Source: Thermincola carboxydiphila
GTDB lineage: Bacteria; Bacillota; Thermincolia; Thermincolales; UBA2595
NCBI GenBank assembly: GCA_016841045.1
Contig: JAENZX010000002.1
Location: 50,375-114,374, forward strand
DNA length: 64,000 nt
Direction: 5' to 3'
Shown: piece by piece, positions 1-8,389 of the stretch
How positions within the stretch are numbered: the first letter of the stretch is position 1
Layout of the letters: each line of letters starts with the position of its first letter
Position numbers and translations under genes: made by a program
Notes under the pieces: generated by a model
Databases searched by the model: none
Told to the model about the DNA's origin: nothing
Seen by the model: the letters and a program-made list of their open reading frames with translations, nothing else

Positions 1-334
1 TACTTACTTATTTGCCGTTGTATTTGGCCCAATTAGTCAAACTGTCCTCCTTTTGGGTTGGCCTGGGTGGCTGTGGCCGGTCACTCCAGATTTTTTATTA
101 TCTTTGTTGCCTTCCTGGGATTCTTTCCTGATGCCAGAAGGTTCAGAATACAAGGTTGAGCACCGGGATAGACGGCCCCTGTCTGGCACAGAACCGAATT
201 GTGAGGACTCAGTGGTCCGAAAATGATTTTTATTGGTGCGAAACCCCCTTTTTTTGTACATCCGGTCGATACAATTCCAGTATTAGAACACTTTGCTTTT
301 AGAACTGGGAGAATCGCATAATAAGTTGCAATAA

Positions 335-351
335 TGGAACGATTTGTTCCA
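335..351. promoter_or_regulatory. Palindrome, candidate enhancer-binding site
   Basis: TGGAAC-N5-GTTCCA is a perfect 6-bp inverted repeat with a 5-bp spacer. It lies about 140 bp upstream of the sigma-54-type -24/-12 element at 488-504, the usual distance for a bacterial enhancer-binding protein. The site and promoter geometry are seen directly; the activator is not identified and no complete sigma-54 activator is encoded in the window. Confidence 0.45.
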
Positions 352-487
352 AAAATGAAATAAAGCTTAGACTAGTTGCAGAAGCCATTGGCTGGCATGT
401 TTTTAATAAACCTTTTGGCGTGCAAAAACGTTATCCCGGTAACTGTATTTATCATTTGGGGTTAGTTTGGCATCTTTTTGTCTTGAG

Positions 488-504
488 TTGGCATCAGGTT
501 TGCA
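488..504 (+). promoter_or_regulatory. Sigma-54 (-24/-12) promoter of the ubiD cluster
   Basis: TTGGCAT-N5-TTGCA matches the sigma-54 consensus (TGGCAC-N5-TTGCW), with the essential GG at 490-491 and GC at 502-503 exactly spaced. Transcription would start near 515, about 40 bp before the ATG at 554. This element lies inside the N-terminal extension of the longest possible ubiD frame, which argues that the true start is 554. Confidence 0.75.
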
Positions 505-553
505 ATTATTAATAGGTGACACCAAAAAATATTCAAAAGGAGGTCTTCGGACA

Positions 554-2188
554 ATGGGAAATTATCACAAAGATTTAAGGGGTTACATTGAAATGCTGGA
601 GAAAGAAGGTAAACTCCAAAGAGTGACCAGGGAGATCAATAAAGACAGTGAGTTAATGCCTCTGGTCAGATGGCAGTACAAGGGCCTTCCGGAAAGCGAG
701 CGTAAAGCATGGTTGTTTGAAAATGTGGTAGACGCTACCGGTAAAAAGTATGAAGGTTCTGTTGCTGTTGCAATGCTGGGCGGCTCCAGGGAAATCTACG
801 CCATGGCCATGAACACCACGATGGATAAGATTGAAGAGCAGTGGAACAAAGCTCTGTTAAACCCTATCCCCCCTGTTATGGTAGAAACCGGTCCTGTACA
901 TGAAGAAGTACACTATGCTGAGAATTTTGCCAATGAAGGTGGCGGACTCTACGAGTTCCCGATTCCTATCTCCACTCCCGGTTTTGATTGTGCTCCGTAC
1001 TTAACATCACCGTACTGGGTAACCAAAGACCCGGAAAACGGCATTATCAACATAGGGACTTACCGGGGCATGATCAAAGCTGCGGACCGTACCGGAGTAA
1101 TGACCCACCAGATCCAGCATATCGGAATTCACCTTCAGAAAGCCAAGGACATGGGCATGAAAACCCTGCCGGCTGCCGTTGTTCTGGGCTGCGTCCCTGT
1201 TGTAGGTATGTGCAGTGTGGCCAAGATTCCTTATGGGGTTGATGAGTATGCTGTAGCCGGTGGTCTTGCCGGGGAACCTATCCCGCTGGTAAAATGCAAG
1301 ACTGTTGATATCGAAGTTCCGGCAACCTCTGAGATTGTCCTCGAAGGCGAAATCTCGGTTGACATCCTGGAGGCAGAGGCACCCTTCGGCGAATATACCG
1401 GCTATATGGGCCCCAGGGCATTTAACCACTTTTTTAATGTAAAGTGCATTACACACCGGAAAAAACCTATTTATCAGGCCTTTATCAGCCAGTGTCCCCC
1501 GAGTGAAAGCAGTAAGATTCGTCAGATCAGTTATGAGGCAGTAATGTATAAATTCCTGAAGTACGACTGCAACATTCCTTCCATCCTGAAAGTAGCGTTT
1601 CATGAGTCCAGCGGTAGTTGGGAGTACTGCGTAATTCAAATGAAGAAGACCAATCCCAGCCAGCCCTGGCAGGCCCTTAATGCAGCGGTGGCCTTAGACC
1701 CCACCATCGGCAAATTTATCATTACCGTAGATGAAGATATTGACCCCCATGATCCCGATTCCGTCAACTGGGCACTGAGCTTCCGTGTTCAGCCACATCT
1801 GGACTGTCGGATCACAAACGGTAAATCCAGTATGCTGGATCCATCATCCGCACCTCCCGGATCAAGTACTGATGAGGACAGATTCCCATCACCGGTTGGA
1901 ACCTCAGCTATACTGATTGATGCTACCCGTTCCTTTGCCTTCCCGGCTGTATCCCTGCCGGCTAAGCCCTTTATGGAGCATGCTAAGGAGATCTGGGAAG
2001 AACTTGGTTACGCCAAACTCACTCCCAAAGCGCCATGGCACGGTTACACCCTGGGATATTGGAGTGAAGAAAACGAAGAAGAGGCCCAAATGGCCGTTCA
2101 GGGCAGGCACAGTGAAACCGGTGCTAAACTGAAGAACATAAGGACTACAATGGAAGATTTGGAGACCAAAGCTTTAAGACAGAAGTAA
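554..2188 (+). CDS. UbiD family prenyl-FMN-dependent decarboxylase
   Basis: This 544-residue protein belongs to the UbiD family, which reversibly (de)carboxylates aromatic or unsaturated acids using prenylated FMN. The family signature PFGEYTGY lies near residues 276-284, with an IGTYRG-type segment further upstream. I chose ATG 554 because it follows an AAAGGAGG ribosome site at 535-542; the longer TTG frame from 467 would run through the sigma-54 promoter. The gene leads a cluster with ubiX (its cofactor supplier), a Liv-type importer and a benzoate-CoA ligase-like gene. The substrate could therefore be a hydroxybenzoate, phenylphosphate or an aromatic dicarboxylate (or its CoA ester). Family assignment is firm; the substrate is inference. 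Confidence 0.93.
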   Translation: MGNYHKDLRGYIEMLEKEGKLQRVTREINKDSELMPLVRWQYKGLPESERKAWLFENVVDATGKKYEGSVAVAMLGGSREIYAMAMNTTMDKIEEQWNKALLNPIPPVMVETGPVHEEVHYAENFANEGGGLYEFPIPISTPGFDCAPYLTSPYWVTKDPENGIINIGTYRGMIKAADRTGVMTHQIQHIGIHLQKAKDMGMKTLPAAVVLGCVPVVGMCSVAKIPYGVDEYAVAGGLAGEPIPLVKCKTVDIEVPATSEIVLEGEISVDILEAEAPFGEYTGYMGPRAFNHFFNVKCITHRKKPIYQAFISQCPPSESSKIRQISYEAVMYKFLKYDCNIPSILKVAFHESSGSWEYCVIQMKKTNPSQPWQALNAAVALDPTIGKFIITVDEDIDPHDPDSVNWALSFRVQPHLDCRITNGKSSMLDPSSAPPGSSTDEDRFPSPVGTSAILIDATRSFAFPAVSLPAKPFMEHAKEIWEELGYAKLTPKAPWHGYTLGYWSEENEEEAQMAVQGRHSETGAKLKNIRTTMEDLETKALRQK

Positions 2189-2206
2189 CTATATTCCTTT
2201 TAACGT

Positions 2207-2234
2207 GCTCTGGGGAAAGTGGTTTTCCCCAGAG
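2207..2234 (+). terminator. Hairpin after ubiD, weak terminator or processing site
   Basis: An 11-bp inverted repeat (CTCTGGGGAAA at 2208-2218, TTTCCCCAGAG at 2224-2234) sits 20 bp after the ubiD stop. The following tract is only moderately T-rich, so it may reduce rather than end transcription into the next gene, or stabilise the ubiD message. Confidence 0.5.
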
Positions 2235-2278
2235 TGCTTAACTATTTTTAATGCATCATTTGGTTAGGGGTGATTACG

Positions 2279-3115
2279 TTGAATCTGGCCGATACAGCAA
2301 TCAGGCGGATAATTGAACACTCTCTGGAGGAGGACGTTGGTCCGGGTGACGTTACCACACAGGTGACTATTCCTGAAAACCACCCGGCAAATGCTTGTTT
2401 CTTTGCCAAGGAAGATTTTGTGTTGGCTGGGATTGAGGTAGCCAGGATGGTGTTTAATCAACTTGATCCCAGAATAAACATGGAACTAAAATTTTGTGAC
2501 GGTTCCCAGGTTGCCGCAGGGAAGATTGTGGCCAAGGTTTTCGGACCGGCCCGGAGCATTCTGGCCGGTGAGCGGGTAGCCCTCAACTTACTGCAGCGCA
2601 TGTCAGGTATAGCTACGAAAACAGCAGGCTTGGTGGAGATGGTCCGGGGATTGCCTGTAAGGCTTGCAGATACCCGTAAAACCATGCCCGGGCTTAGGGT
2701 CCTGGACCGATACGCTGTACGCGTAGGCGGGGGCATCAATCACCGTTTCGGTTTATTTGATGCAGTTTTAATCAAAGATAACCACATCAAAGCAGCAGGG
2801 GGTATAAAAATTGCAGTTGAAATGGCTAGGAAGAATATATCCCATACCCAGAAAATAGAAGTAGAAGTGGAAGATTTAGAACAAGTAGCAGAGGCCCTGG
2901 AGACTGGGGCAGAGATTATAATGTTCGATAACATGTCGGTGGAGCTAATGGCTAGGGCGGTGAAAATTGTTAACAAAAAAGCATTGACTGAGGCTTCGGG
3001 TGGAATCACTGAAAAAAATATCCGGGAAGTTGCCGAAACTGGGGTAGATGTTATTTCGCTTGGGGCTTTAACTCATTCTGTAAAAGCGGTCGACATCAGC
3101 CTGAAGTTCTTTTGA
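2279..3115 (+). CDS. nadC: NadC-like quinolinate phosphoribosyltransferase
   Basis: Typical NadC enzymes convert quinolinate and PRPP to nicotinate mononucleotide with loss of CO2 in NAD synthesis. The protein has the family landmarks TRKTMPGLR near residue 131 and KDNHI near residue 166, and a normal length (about 278 residues). The start is probably TTG 2279, six bases after AGGGGTGA; GTG 2270 is possible but lacks a ribosome site. There is no nadA or nadB beside it. Instead it lies between ubiD and ubiX, suggesting either a chance position or a specialised role with aromatic or pyridine carboxylates. Family is confident, physiological role uncertain. Confidence 0.88.
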   Translation: MNLADTAIRRIIEHSLEEDVGPGDVTTQVTIPENHPANACFFAKEDFVLAGIEVARMVFNQLDPRINMELKFCDGSQVAAGKIVAKVFGPARSILAGERVALNLLQRMSGIATKTAGLVEMVRGLPVRLADTRKTMPGLRVLDRYAVRVGGGINHRFGLFDAVLIKDNHIKAAGGIKIAVEMARKNISHTQKIEVEVEDLEQVAEALETGAEIIMFDNMSVELMARAVKIVNKKALTEASGGITEKNIREVAETGVDVISLGALTHSVKAVDISLKFF

Positions 3116-3130
3116 GGAAGGAGAATAGTT

Positions 3131-3715
3131 ATGAGACGATTGGTTGTAGCTATGTCGGGTGCCACGGGAGCTGTTTATGGAGTCCGTTTGTTGGAATCAC
3201 TGCAGTCGCAGCAAAACTGTGAAGTCCATCTTGTACTGAGTCCGTGGGCGGAAAAGACTATTGCTATGGAGACCAAGTACAGCCCGAGCCAGGTCAAAAA
3301 AATGGCTACTTACTACCATGATTACCGGAACCAGGGAGCACCTATTGCCAGCGGCTCTTTCGGTGTAGACGGGATGATAGTTGTTCCTTGCAGTATGAAA
3401 ACCCTTTCCGGTATTGCCTATGGCTATGCCGATAGTCTTATTGCCCGCGCTGCAGATGTTATGCTGAAGGACAGAAAGCCGTTGATTCTTGTCCCACGGG
3501 AAACTCCGCTCAATGAAATCCACCTGGAGAATATGCTAAAGCTCACCAGGGCAGGTGCCATTATGGCCCCGCCTATGCCGGCCTATTACAATCTCCCTAC
3601 CTGTTTGGACGACCTGGTCAATCATCATGTTTCCCGGATCCTGGATTTGCTGCATATCGAAAATCAATTAACGCGTCGCTGGGGTAGTGTTTTTGTTGCA
3701 AGTGCCACGGAGTAG
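3131..3715 (+). CDS. ubiX: UbiX family flavin prenyltransferase
   Basis: UbiX attaches a dimethylallyl group to FMN to make prenyl-FMN, the cofactor of UbiD decarboxylases. The 194-residue protein begins with the flavoprotein-fold signature MSGATGAVYG and contains VVPCSMKTLSGIAYGYADSL and LVPRETP, characteristic of the family. It starts 15 bp after the nadC-like gene with a GGAAGGAG ribosome site. Pairing with the upstream UbiD is the standard arrangement and supports prFMN-dependent chemistry here. Members of the older Pad1/decarboxylase-subunit annotation are the same family. Confidence 0.94.
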   Translation: MRRLVVAMSGATGAVYGVRLLESLQSQQNCEVHLVLSPWAEKTIAMETKYSPSQVKKMATYYHDYRNQGAPIASGSFGVDGMIVVPCSMKTLSGIAYGYADSLIARAADVMLKDRKPLILVPRETPLNEIHLENMLKLTRAGAIMAPPMPAYYNLPTCLDDLVNHHVSRILDLLHIENQLTRRWGSVFVASATE

Positions 3716-3760
3716 AAAAATGCTTAATGCTTTAAATCATTAATAAAGGAGGGCGACCCT

Positions 3761-4957
3761 GTGAAAACCAATAAAAAGATACTGGTTATTCTGATCGGAC
3801 TGATTTTATCCCTCACCCTGGTCAGTGGATGTGGTTCAGGAAGTCAAAAGGACAACAGCGGTCAGTCCGGAGGAACCTCCGGGTCGACAGGTAAAGAACC
3901 TTATGCAATTGGTGTTTTAACTGCCCAAACCGGACCGGCCAGTTGGCTGGGGGATGGTGAATTAAAAGCGGCCAATATGGTGGCTGAACAAATTAATTCC
4001 CAGGGGGGTATCGACGGGCATCCTCTTAAAATTGTTTTTTATGATACAGCAAGCAGTCCTGAACAAACTGTAAAAGGTGCCAGTAAACTCATGGGGGACG
4101 GAGTTCTTGCTATTATCGGGCCAAGTCTGGTTGCAGAAAGTAAGGCAATTGCACCTCTGGTTAAGGCCCAGGGGCCTTTGGTATATTCCCTCTCCGGGGG
4201 TTACCGGCCAGAAAACAACTGGATGTTTGCTGCCAGTGCCCAAACGGAAATAATGCAGAAAACTGTACTGGATTACTTTAAAACCAAGGGTGTCAAGCGA
4301 ATTGCTTTACTTGCGGCTACTGATTCTACCGGTCAGGAAGCTGTTGATTCACTCAAAGATCTCTCTGAAAAGGAAGGCGGCTTTGAAATTGTCGCTGTGG
4401 AGAGGGTAAACCCTACCGATGTTGATGTCACTGTCCAAATTAATAATATCAAAAGTAAGAAACCGGAAGCTTTAATTGCCTGGATGACAGGAAAACTGGT
4501 GAATGTTGCTGCTAAGAATTTTTATCAGGTAGGTATGGATATACCGTTGGTAGTTTCTCACGGGAACCTCTCTTACAAGTTCCTGGACGGTATTAAGGGT
4601 TTTACCCCTAAAACCTTGTTGATGCCTGCTACTAAGGACTTTGCCTGGAAGTCACTGCCTGACAGTGACCCGCAAAAGAAGGTTAATGAAAAACTCCATG
4701 TTGATTATAAAAACAAATATGGCAAAGAAGCAGACTTTGGACCTGGAGTAGCTTTTGATGCTATGAACCTGATAGTTGATGGCCTGCGAAAAACCGGTTC
4801 CGATAAAGAGAAATTGCGGGCCTACCTGGAAAATGTCAATAATTACGCAGGCGCCACCGCAGTGTTTAATTTTTCACCCCAGGACCACCGGGGTACAGGC
4901 CGTAAAGACACTGTACTCCTGCAAGTTAAAGACCAACAGTTTCAGTTAGCCCAATAA
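3761..4957 (+). CDS. Liv-type ABC transporter substrate-binding lipoprotein
   Basis: This is the extracytoplasmic receptor of a branched-chain amino acid/amide-type importer (type I periplasmic-binding fold). The N-terminus is a lipoprotein signal: a charged start, a hydrophobic stretch and lipobox LVSGC with Cys24, followed by a Gly/Ser-rich linker. The mature part begins with the family-typical IGVLTAQTGPASWLGDGEL segment. GTG 3761 follows AAAGGAGGG. Such HAAT-family receptors also bind aromatic acids, and the neighbouring UbiD/UbiX and benzoate-CoA ligase genes point to an aromatic carboxylate. Ligand is inference. Confidence 0.9.
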   Translation: MKTNKKILVILIGLILSLTLVSGCGSGSQKDNSGQSGGTSGSTGKEPYAIGVLTAQTGPASWLGDGELKAANMVAEQINSQGGIDGHPLKIVFYDTASSPEQTVKGASKLMGDGVLAIIGPSLVAESKAIAPLVKAQGPLVYSLSGGYRPENNWMFAASAQTEIMQKTVLDYFKTKGVKRIALLAATDSTGQEAVDSLKDLSEKEGGFEIVAVERVNPTDVDVTVQINNIKSKKPEALIAWMTGKLVNVAAKNFYQVGMDIPLVVSHGNLSYKFLDGIKGFTPKTLLMPATKDFAWKSLPDSDPQKKVNEKLHVDYKNKYGKEADFGPGVAFDAMNLIVDGLRKTGSDKEKLRAYLENVNNYAGATAVFNFSPQDHRGTGRKDTVLLQVKDQQFQLAQ

Positions 4958-4975
4958 AGGCGGAGGTGACATCAC

Positions 4976-5845
4976 ATGGATATCTTTTGGCAGATAATTA
5001 TTTCCGGTATTACAAGCGGAAGTATATACGCCTTGGTTGGCCTGGGTCTGGGTCTGATTTACAATGTCAGCAAAGTAATTAATCTCGCTCAGGGGGAATT
5101 TCTAACTTTTGGGGCGCTGTTGCTCGTTAGTATGATTTCATTTAAGCTACCATTAATTATTGCTATTCCCATTGTCCTGGTGATTGCGGCCTTGCTTGGT
5201 CTGGCCTTTGAACGACTGGCTATTCGTCCGGCCTGGCAATCCTCTACCACTGTTTTATTGATCACGACACTGGCGGTTTCAATCATCCTAAAGGGTATTG
5301 CAATGCTCATTTGGGGCAAGGATCCCTTATCTCTGCCCTCGTTCTCCGGTGAAGTGCCACTAAAACTGGGTGAGGTGGTTATTGCTACCCAAACCTTTTG
5401 GGTTATCGGTGTGCTGCTGATTGTGGCCGGCCTGAGCTGGTTTTTCTTTAACCGGACTCTGGCCGGTAAGGCCATCCTTGCAGTGGCCGAAAACCGGGAT
5501 GCATCAGCATTGGTTGGAATCAACAACCGATTGGCAGTGCAGGTATCTTTCGCTTTAAGTGCTTTAGTTGGCGCACTTGCCGGAGCGGTGGTTACCCCTA
5601 TCACTTTTGTATCCTATGACGGGGGCACTATGATTGGCCTGAAAGGGTTTATCGCCCTCACTTTAGGGGGCATGGAAAGCATATGGGGTGGTATAGTTGG
5701 CGGATTAATCCTTGGGTTGATTGAAGCTCTTGGGGCTGGCTATATTTCTGCCCAGTTCAAAGACCTGCTGGCCTTTATACTGCTAATAATGTTACTTTAC
5801 CTGCGCCCGGCCGGTATTCTGGGCGGGGCATTGAAAAAGGGGTGA
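4976..5845 (+). CDS. Liv-type ABC transporter permease (LivH-like)
   Basis: A 289-residue, highly hydrophobic permease of the LivH type, forming the membrane channel with the downstream LivM-like protein. The N-terminal ITSGSIYALVGLGLGLIYNV and GEFLTFGA segments and the C-terminal GGMESIWGG loop, which contacts the ATPases, are typical. It follows the binding protein by 18 bp with a GGCGGAGGTG ribosome site and its stop overlaps the ribosome site of the next gene, so the transporter is one transcription unit. Confidence 0.92.
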   Translation: MDIFWQIIISGITSGSIYALVGLGLGLIYNVSKVINLAQGEFLTFGALLLVSMISFKLPLIIAIPIVLVIAALLGLAFERLAIRPAWQSSTTVLLITTLAVSIILKGIAMLIWGKDPLSLPSFSGEVPLKLGEVVIATQTFWVIGVLLIVAGLSWFFFNRTLAGKAILAVAENRDASALVGINNRLAVQVSFALSALVGALAGAVVTPITFVSYDGGTMIGLKGFIALTLGGMESIWGGIVGGLILGLIEALGAGYISAQFKDLLAFILLIMLLYLRPAGILGGALKKG

Positions 5846-5850
5846 TGATA

Positions 5851-6879
5851 GTGCAATTATGGGCGAAGTTTCGAAATTCACTTGCGTCTTGGGGAATTTG
5901 GCTTGTATTTGGGTTAATACTGGTCTTGCCTCTGGTTGGTCTTTCTGAGCACTATATCAGCCTTTTAACATTATCCGCAGTTCTGGCTTTGGCTGTTTTA
6001 GGAATTGACCTGTTAATGGGTTATACGGGGCTATTGTCATTAGGTCAGGCGGGTTTTATGGCTATTGGAGCATACACATCTGCGATTTTGACGGTACGGT
6101 ATGGAGTTGGCGCAATACCTGCTCTGATTGCAGCACAAGCCATTACTTTAGTAACCGCAGTCTTTATCGGAAAAGCGGTTTTGCGGTTGAAAGGTTACCA
6201 CCTGGCTATAGCCACTCTGGCTTTCAGTGTAATTATGGAGCAGCTGCTGGTTAATTTACGGAACTTAACCGGCGGTCCTTCCGGTTTGGCCGGAGTACCC
6301 TCCTTATCTGTCGGGCAAATTTCTGTTACTGGGGGCCAATCTCTATTCTATCTCTGTATGTTTGCAGTTATGGTGGCAATCTTCCTGCTAAAGAATCTGA
6401 CCAACTGCCGGGTGGGCCGGGCGTGGCAGGCCATAGCGGGAGACGAGCTGGCTGCTGCGACCCTAAGCATCAACACTGACAACTTCAAACTCCTGGCCTT
6501 TGTTATCAGTGCCTGTCTGGCCGCTTTTAGCGGTAGCCTCTATGCACACTACATGCACTTTATTGCGCCGGAGATGGTTGGTATGCAGGCTTCCTTAAAC
6601 CTGGTAGTAATGACTGCCCTGGGAGGGGCGGGAACTTTGTGGGGACCGCTGCTAGGTGTGGTTTTATTGACCTTTTTGCCTGATTTTATAGCCTATCTGC
6701 AAAACTTCCAACTAATTATTAACGGTCTGGTCTTGCTAATATCAATAGTTTTCTTCCCTGGCGGACTGGCCGGATTACTTACCTACCTATACAACATGAT
6801 AGTTGAACGATTATTTGGGAGAAAAGAATATCTTAATGGAGGAGGGACCAAAAATGAAGCAAGCTCTCCTGTCAATTAA
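5851..6879 (+). CDS. Liv-type ABC transporter permease (LivM-like)
   Basis: Second membrane subunit of the importer, about 342 residues with many membrane-spanning helices. LLMGYTGLLSLGQAGFMAIG and the GGAGTLWGP ATPase-contact loop are family hallmarks. Starts are possible at GTG 5842, ATG 5845 and GTG 5851; I prefer 5851 because AAAAGGGGTGA lies at the right distance. The 3' end overlaps the start of the LivG-like gene by 26 bp, implying translational coupling. Confidence 0.9.
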   Translation: MQLWAKFRNSLASWGIWLVFGLILVLPLVGLSEHYISLLTLSAVLALAVLGIDLLMGYTGLLSLGQAGFMAIGAYTSAILTVRYGVGAIPALIAAQAITLVTAVFIGKAVLRLKGYHLAIATLAFSVIMEQLLVNLRNLTGGPSGLAGVPSLSVGQISVTGGQSLFYLCMFAVMVAIFLLKNLTNCRVGRAWQAIAGDELAAATLSINTDNFKLLAFVISACLAAFSGSLYAHYMHFIAPEMVGMQASLNLVVMTALGGAGTLWGPLLGVVLLTFLPDFIAYLQNFQLIINGLVLLISIVFFPGGLAGLLTYLYNMIVERLFGRKEYLNGGGTKNEASSPVN

Positions 6880-7624
6880 CGATGTCAGTAAAAAGTTTGG
6901 TGGTTTACAGGCGGTGGACGAGGTTAGTCTGCAAGTGCAGAAGGGCCAGATTAAGGCTTTGGTAGGGCCCAATGGAGCAGGAAAGACCACTTTGTTTAAT
7001 CTGATTACCGGTGCCCATCTGTCAGACCAGGGTACGATTGCTTTTTCCGGAAAAGATATTACCGGGTCACCGCCGCACAAAGTGAATGAGTATGGCATGG
7101 CCAGGACTTTCCAGATTCTTCGCTTATTCAACAAACTGACTGCTCTGGAAAATGTCAAGGTGGGCTGTCACCGCTGGACGAAAGTAGGTTTAGTGCACGG
7201 GTGCCTGCGGACCTCAGTTGTTCGCCGTGAAGAAAAGATAATTACTGAAAAGTCTATGGAGTGCCTGGAGAGAGTTGGTTTGGCCGATTCTGCTCATAAG
7301 TTGGCAGGTAACCTCCCGCTGGGGAAACGTAAACTTCTGGAAGTAGCCAGAGCATTAGCCAGTGATCCGGAATTACTGCTTTTGGATGAGCCGGCTGCCG
7401 GTCTGAATGATAAAGAAACCGATGAGCTTTTGCATCGGATTTGGGCGATTCGGGACAGCGGGGTAACTGTATTGATAATTGAACACAATATGAACCTTGT
7501 GATGCGTTTGTCCGATGAGGTTGCCGTATTGAATTACGGGAGAAAGATAGCTGATGGCAAACCAGCGGAAATTCAAAACAATCCGGAAGTTATTTCGGCT
7601 TACCTGGGAACGGGGGTGAGCTAA
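6854..7624 (+). CDS. Liv-type ABC transporter ATPase (LivG-like)
   Basis: Cytoplasmic ATP-binding subunit, about 256 residues. It has Walker A GPNGAGKTT, a LivG-type signature LPLGKRKLLEVARAL in place of LSGGQ, Walker B LLLLDEPAAGL and a final switch His in IIEHNM. ATG 6854 follows GGAGGAGGG; the longer frame from 6803 lies inside the permease gene. Together with the LivF-like protein it powers uptake. Confidence 0.92.
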   Translation: MKQALLSINDVSKKFGGLQAVDEVSLQVQKGQIKALVGPNGAGKTTLFNLITGAHLSDQGTIAFSGKDITGSPPHKVNEYGMARTFQILRLFNKLTALENVKVGCHRWTKVGLVHGCLRTSVVRREEKIITEKSMECLERVGLADSAHKLAGNLPLGKRKLLEVARALASDPELLLLDEPAAGLNDKETDELLHRIWAIRDSGVTVLIIEHNMNLVMRLSDEVAVLNYGRKIADGKPAEIQNNPEVISAYLGTGVS

Positions 7625-8346
7625 TGTTAGCAGTAGAAGGTTTGACAGCGGCATATGGCTCCATTACGGTCTTAAGGGATGCCTCATTGTTTATTGAACC
7701 AGGACAGATAGTCACTCTTATCGGTGCCAACGGTGCCGGGAAAACTACCCTGATGCGCTCCATTGCCGGTCTGCATAAACCCACAGCCGGCCGGGTCAGA
7801 TTTAATGGCGAAGATATAACCGGACTACGGGCCCACAAGGTAATCAGAAAAGGTCTGTGCCTGATTCCGGAAGGCAGACAGTTATTTTCCAACCTCTCTG
7901 TCATGGATAACCTCCTGCTGGGGAGTCTTGGTAATACCAAAAAACAAAAGAAGACTGCTGTTGAAGCCAGGGTAGAGGAACTAATGACTGTTTTTCCCCG
8001 TCTTAAGGAACGGGCTCATCAACTGGCCGGGACTTTAAGCGGGGGTGAGCAGCAAATGCTGGCAATTGCCCGGGGTTTGATGGCTAATCCCCGGTATGTG
8101 ATGCTGGATGAACCTTCCCTTGGTTTGGCTCCTATCATTGTGGAAGAGGTTTTTAGTTTAATTCAGAAGTTAAACAAAACCGGAGTATCAATATTTTTAG
8201 TGGAGCAGAACGCCTTTGCGGCCTTAAGGATCTCCCACCGCGGTTATGTACTTGAGAACGGCAGAGTAGTCAGAGAAGGAATTGCAGCCGATTTATTAAA
8301 CGATGAAGAGATTCGCTATCATTACCTGGGTGGAAAAGCAGTATAG
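7624..8346 (+). CDS. Liv-type ABC transporter ATPase (LivF-like)
   Basis: Second ATPase of the importer, 240 residues, with Walker A GANGAGKTT, signature LSGGEQQML and Walker B MLDEPSLGL. The start ATG overlaps the stop of the LivG-like gene by one base, with GGGGGTGAG as the ribosome site. The family normally works as a LivG/LivF heterodimer, so the five-gene transporter here is complete. Confidence 0.92.
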   Translation: MLAVEGLTAAYGSITVLRDASLFIEPGQIVTLIGANGAGKTTLMRSIAGLHKPTAGRVRFNGEDITGLRAHKVIRKGLCLIPEGRQLFSNLSVMDNLLLGSLGNTKKQKKTAVEARVEELMTVFPRLKERAHQLAGTLSGGEQQMLAIARGLMANPRYVMLDEPSLGLAPIIVEEVFSLIQKLNKTGVSIFLVEQNAFAALRISHRGYVLENGRVVREGIAADLLNDEEIRYHYLGGKAV

Positions 8347-8389
8347 ATGGCATTACTCTGGTGGTACGGTAGTTAAGGAGGCGTCAAAA

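Larger units (their letters stand above)
1..553. other. Intergenic region upstream of the aromatic cluster
   Basis: No convincing gene is visible here. A minus-strand open frame at 37-261 has no family resemblance, a skewed composition and no good ribosome site, so I do not call it. Around 203-222 is a short stretch resembling the cacagagg-type dispersed repeat found at 33.5 and 42.2 kb. The right-hand part carries a palindrome at 335-351 and a sigma-54-type promoter at 488-504, both listed separately. Confidence 0.6.

Noticed and set aside
37-261. Minus-strand frame of 74 codons at the window edge
   Set aside because: No family resemblance, no ribosome site, unlikely composition, and it covers a fragment of a dispersed repeat.
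1007-1639. 210-codon minus-strand frame inside the ubiD gene
   Set aside because: It lies fully within a strongly supported gene on the other strand and encodes no recognisable protein; it is a shadow frame.
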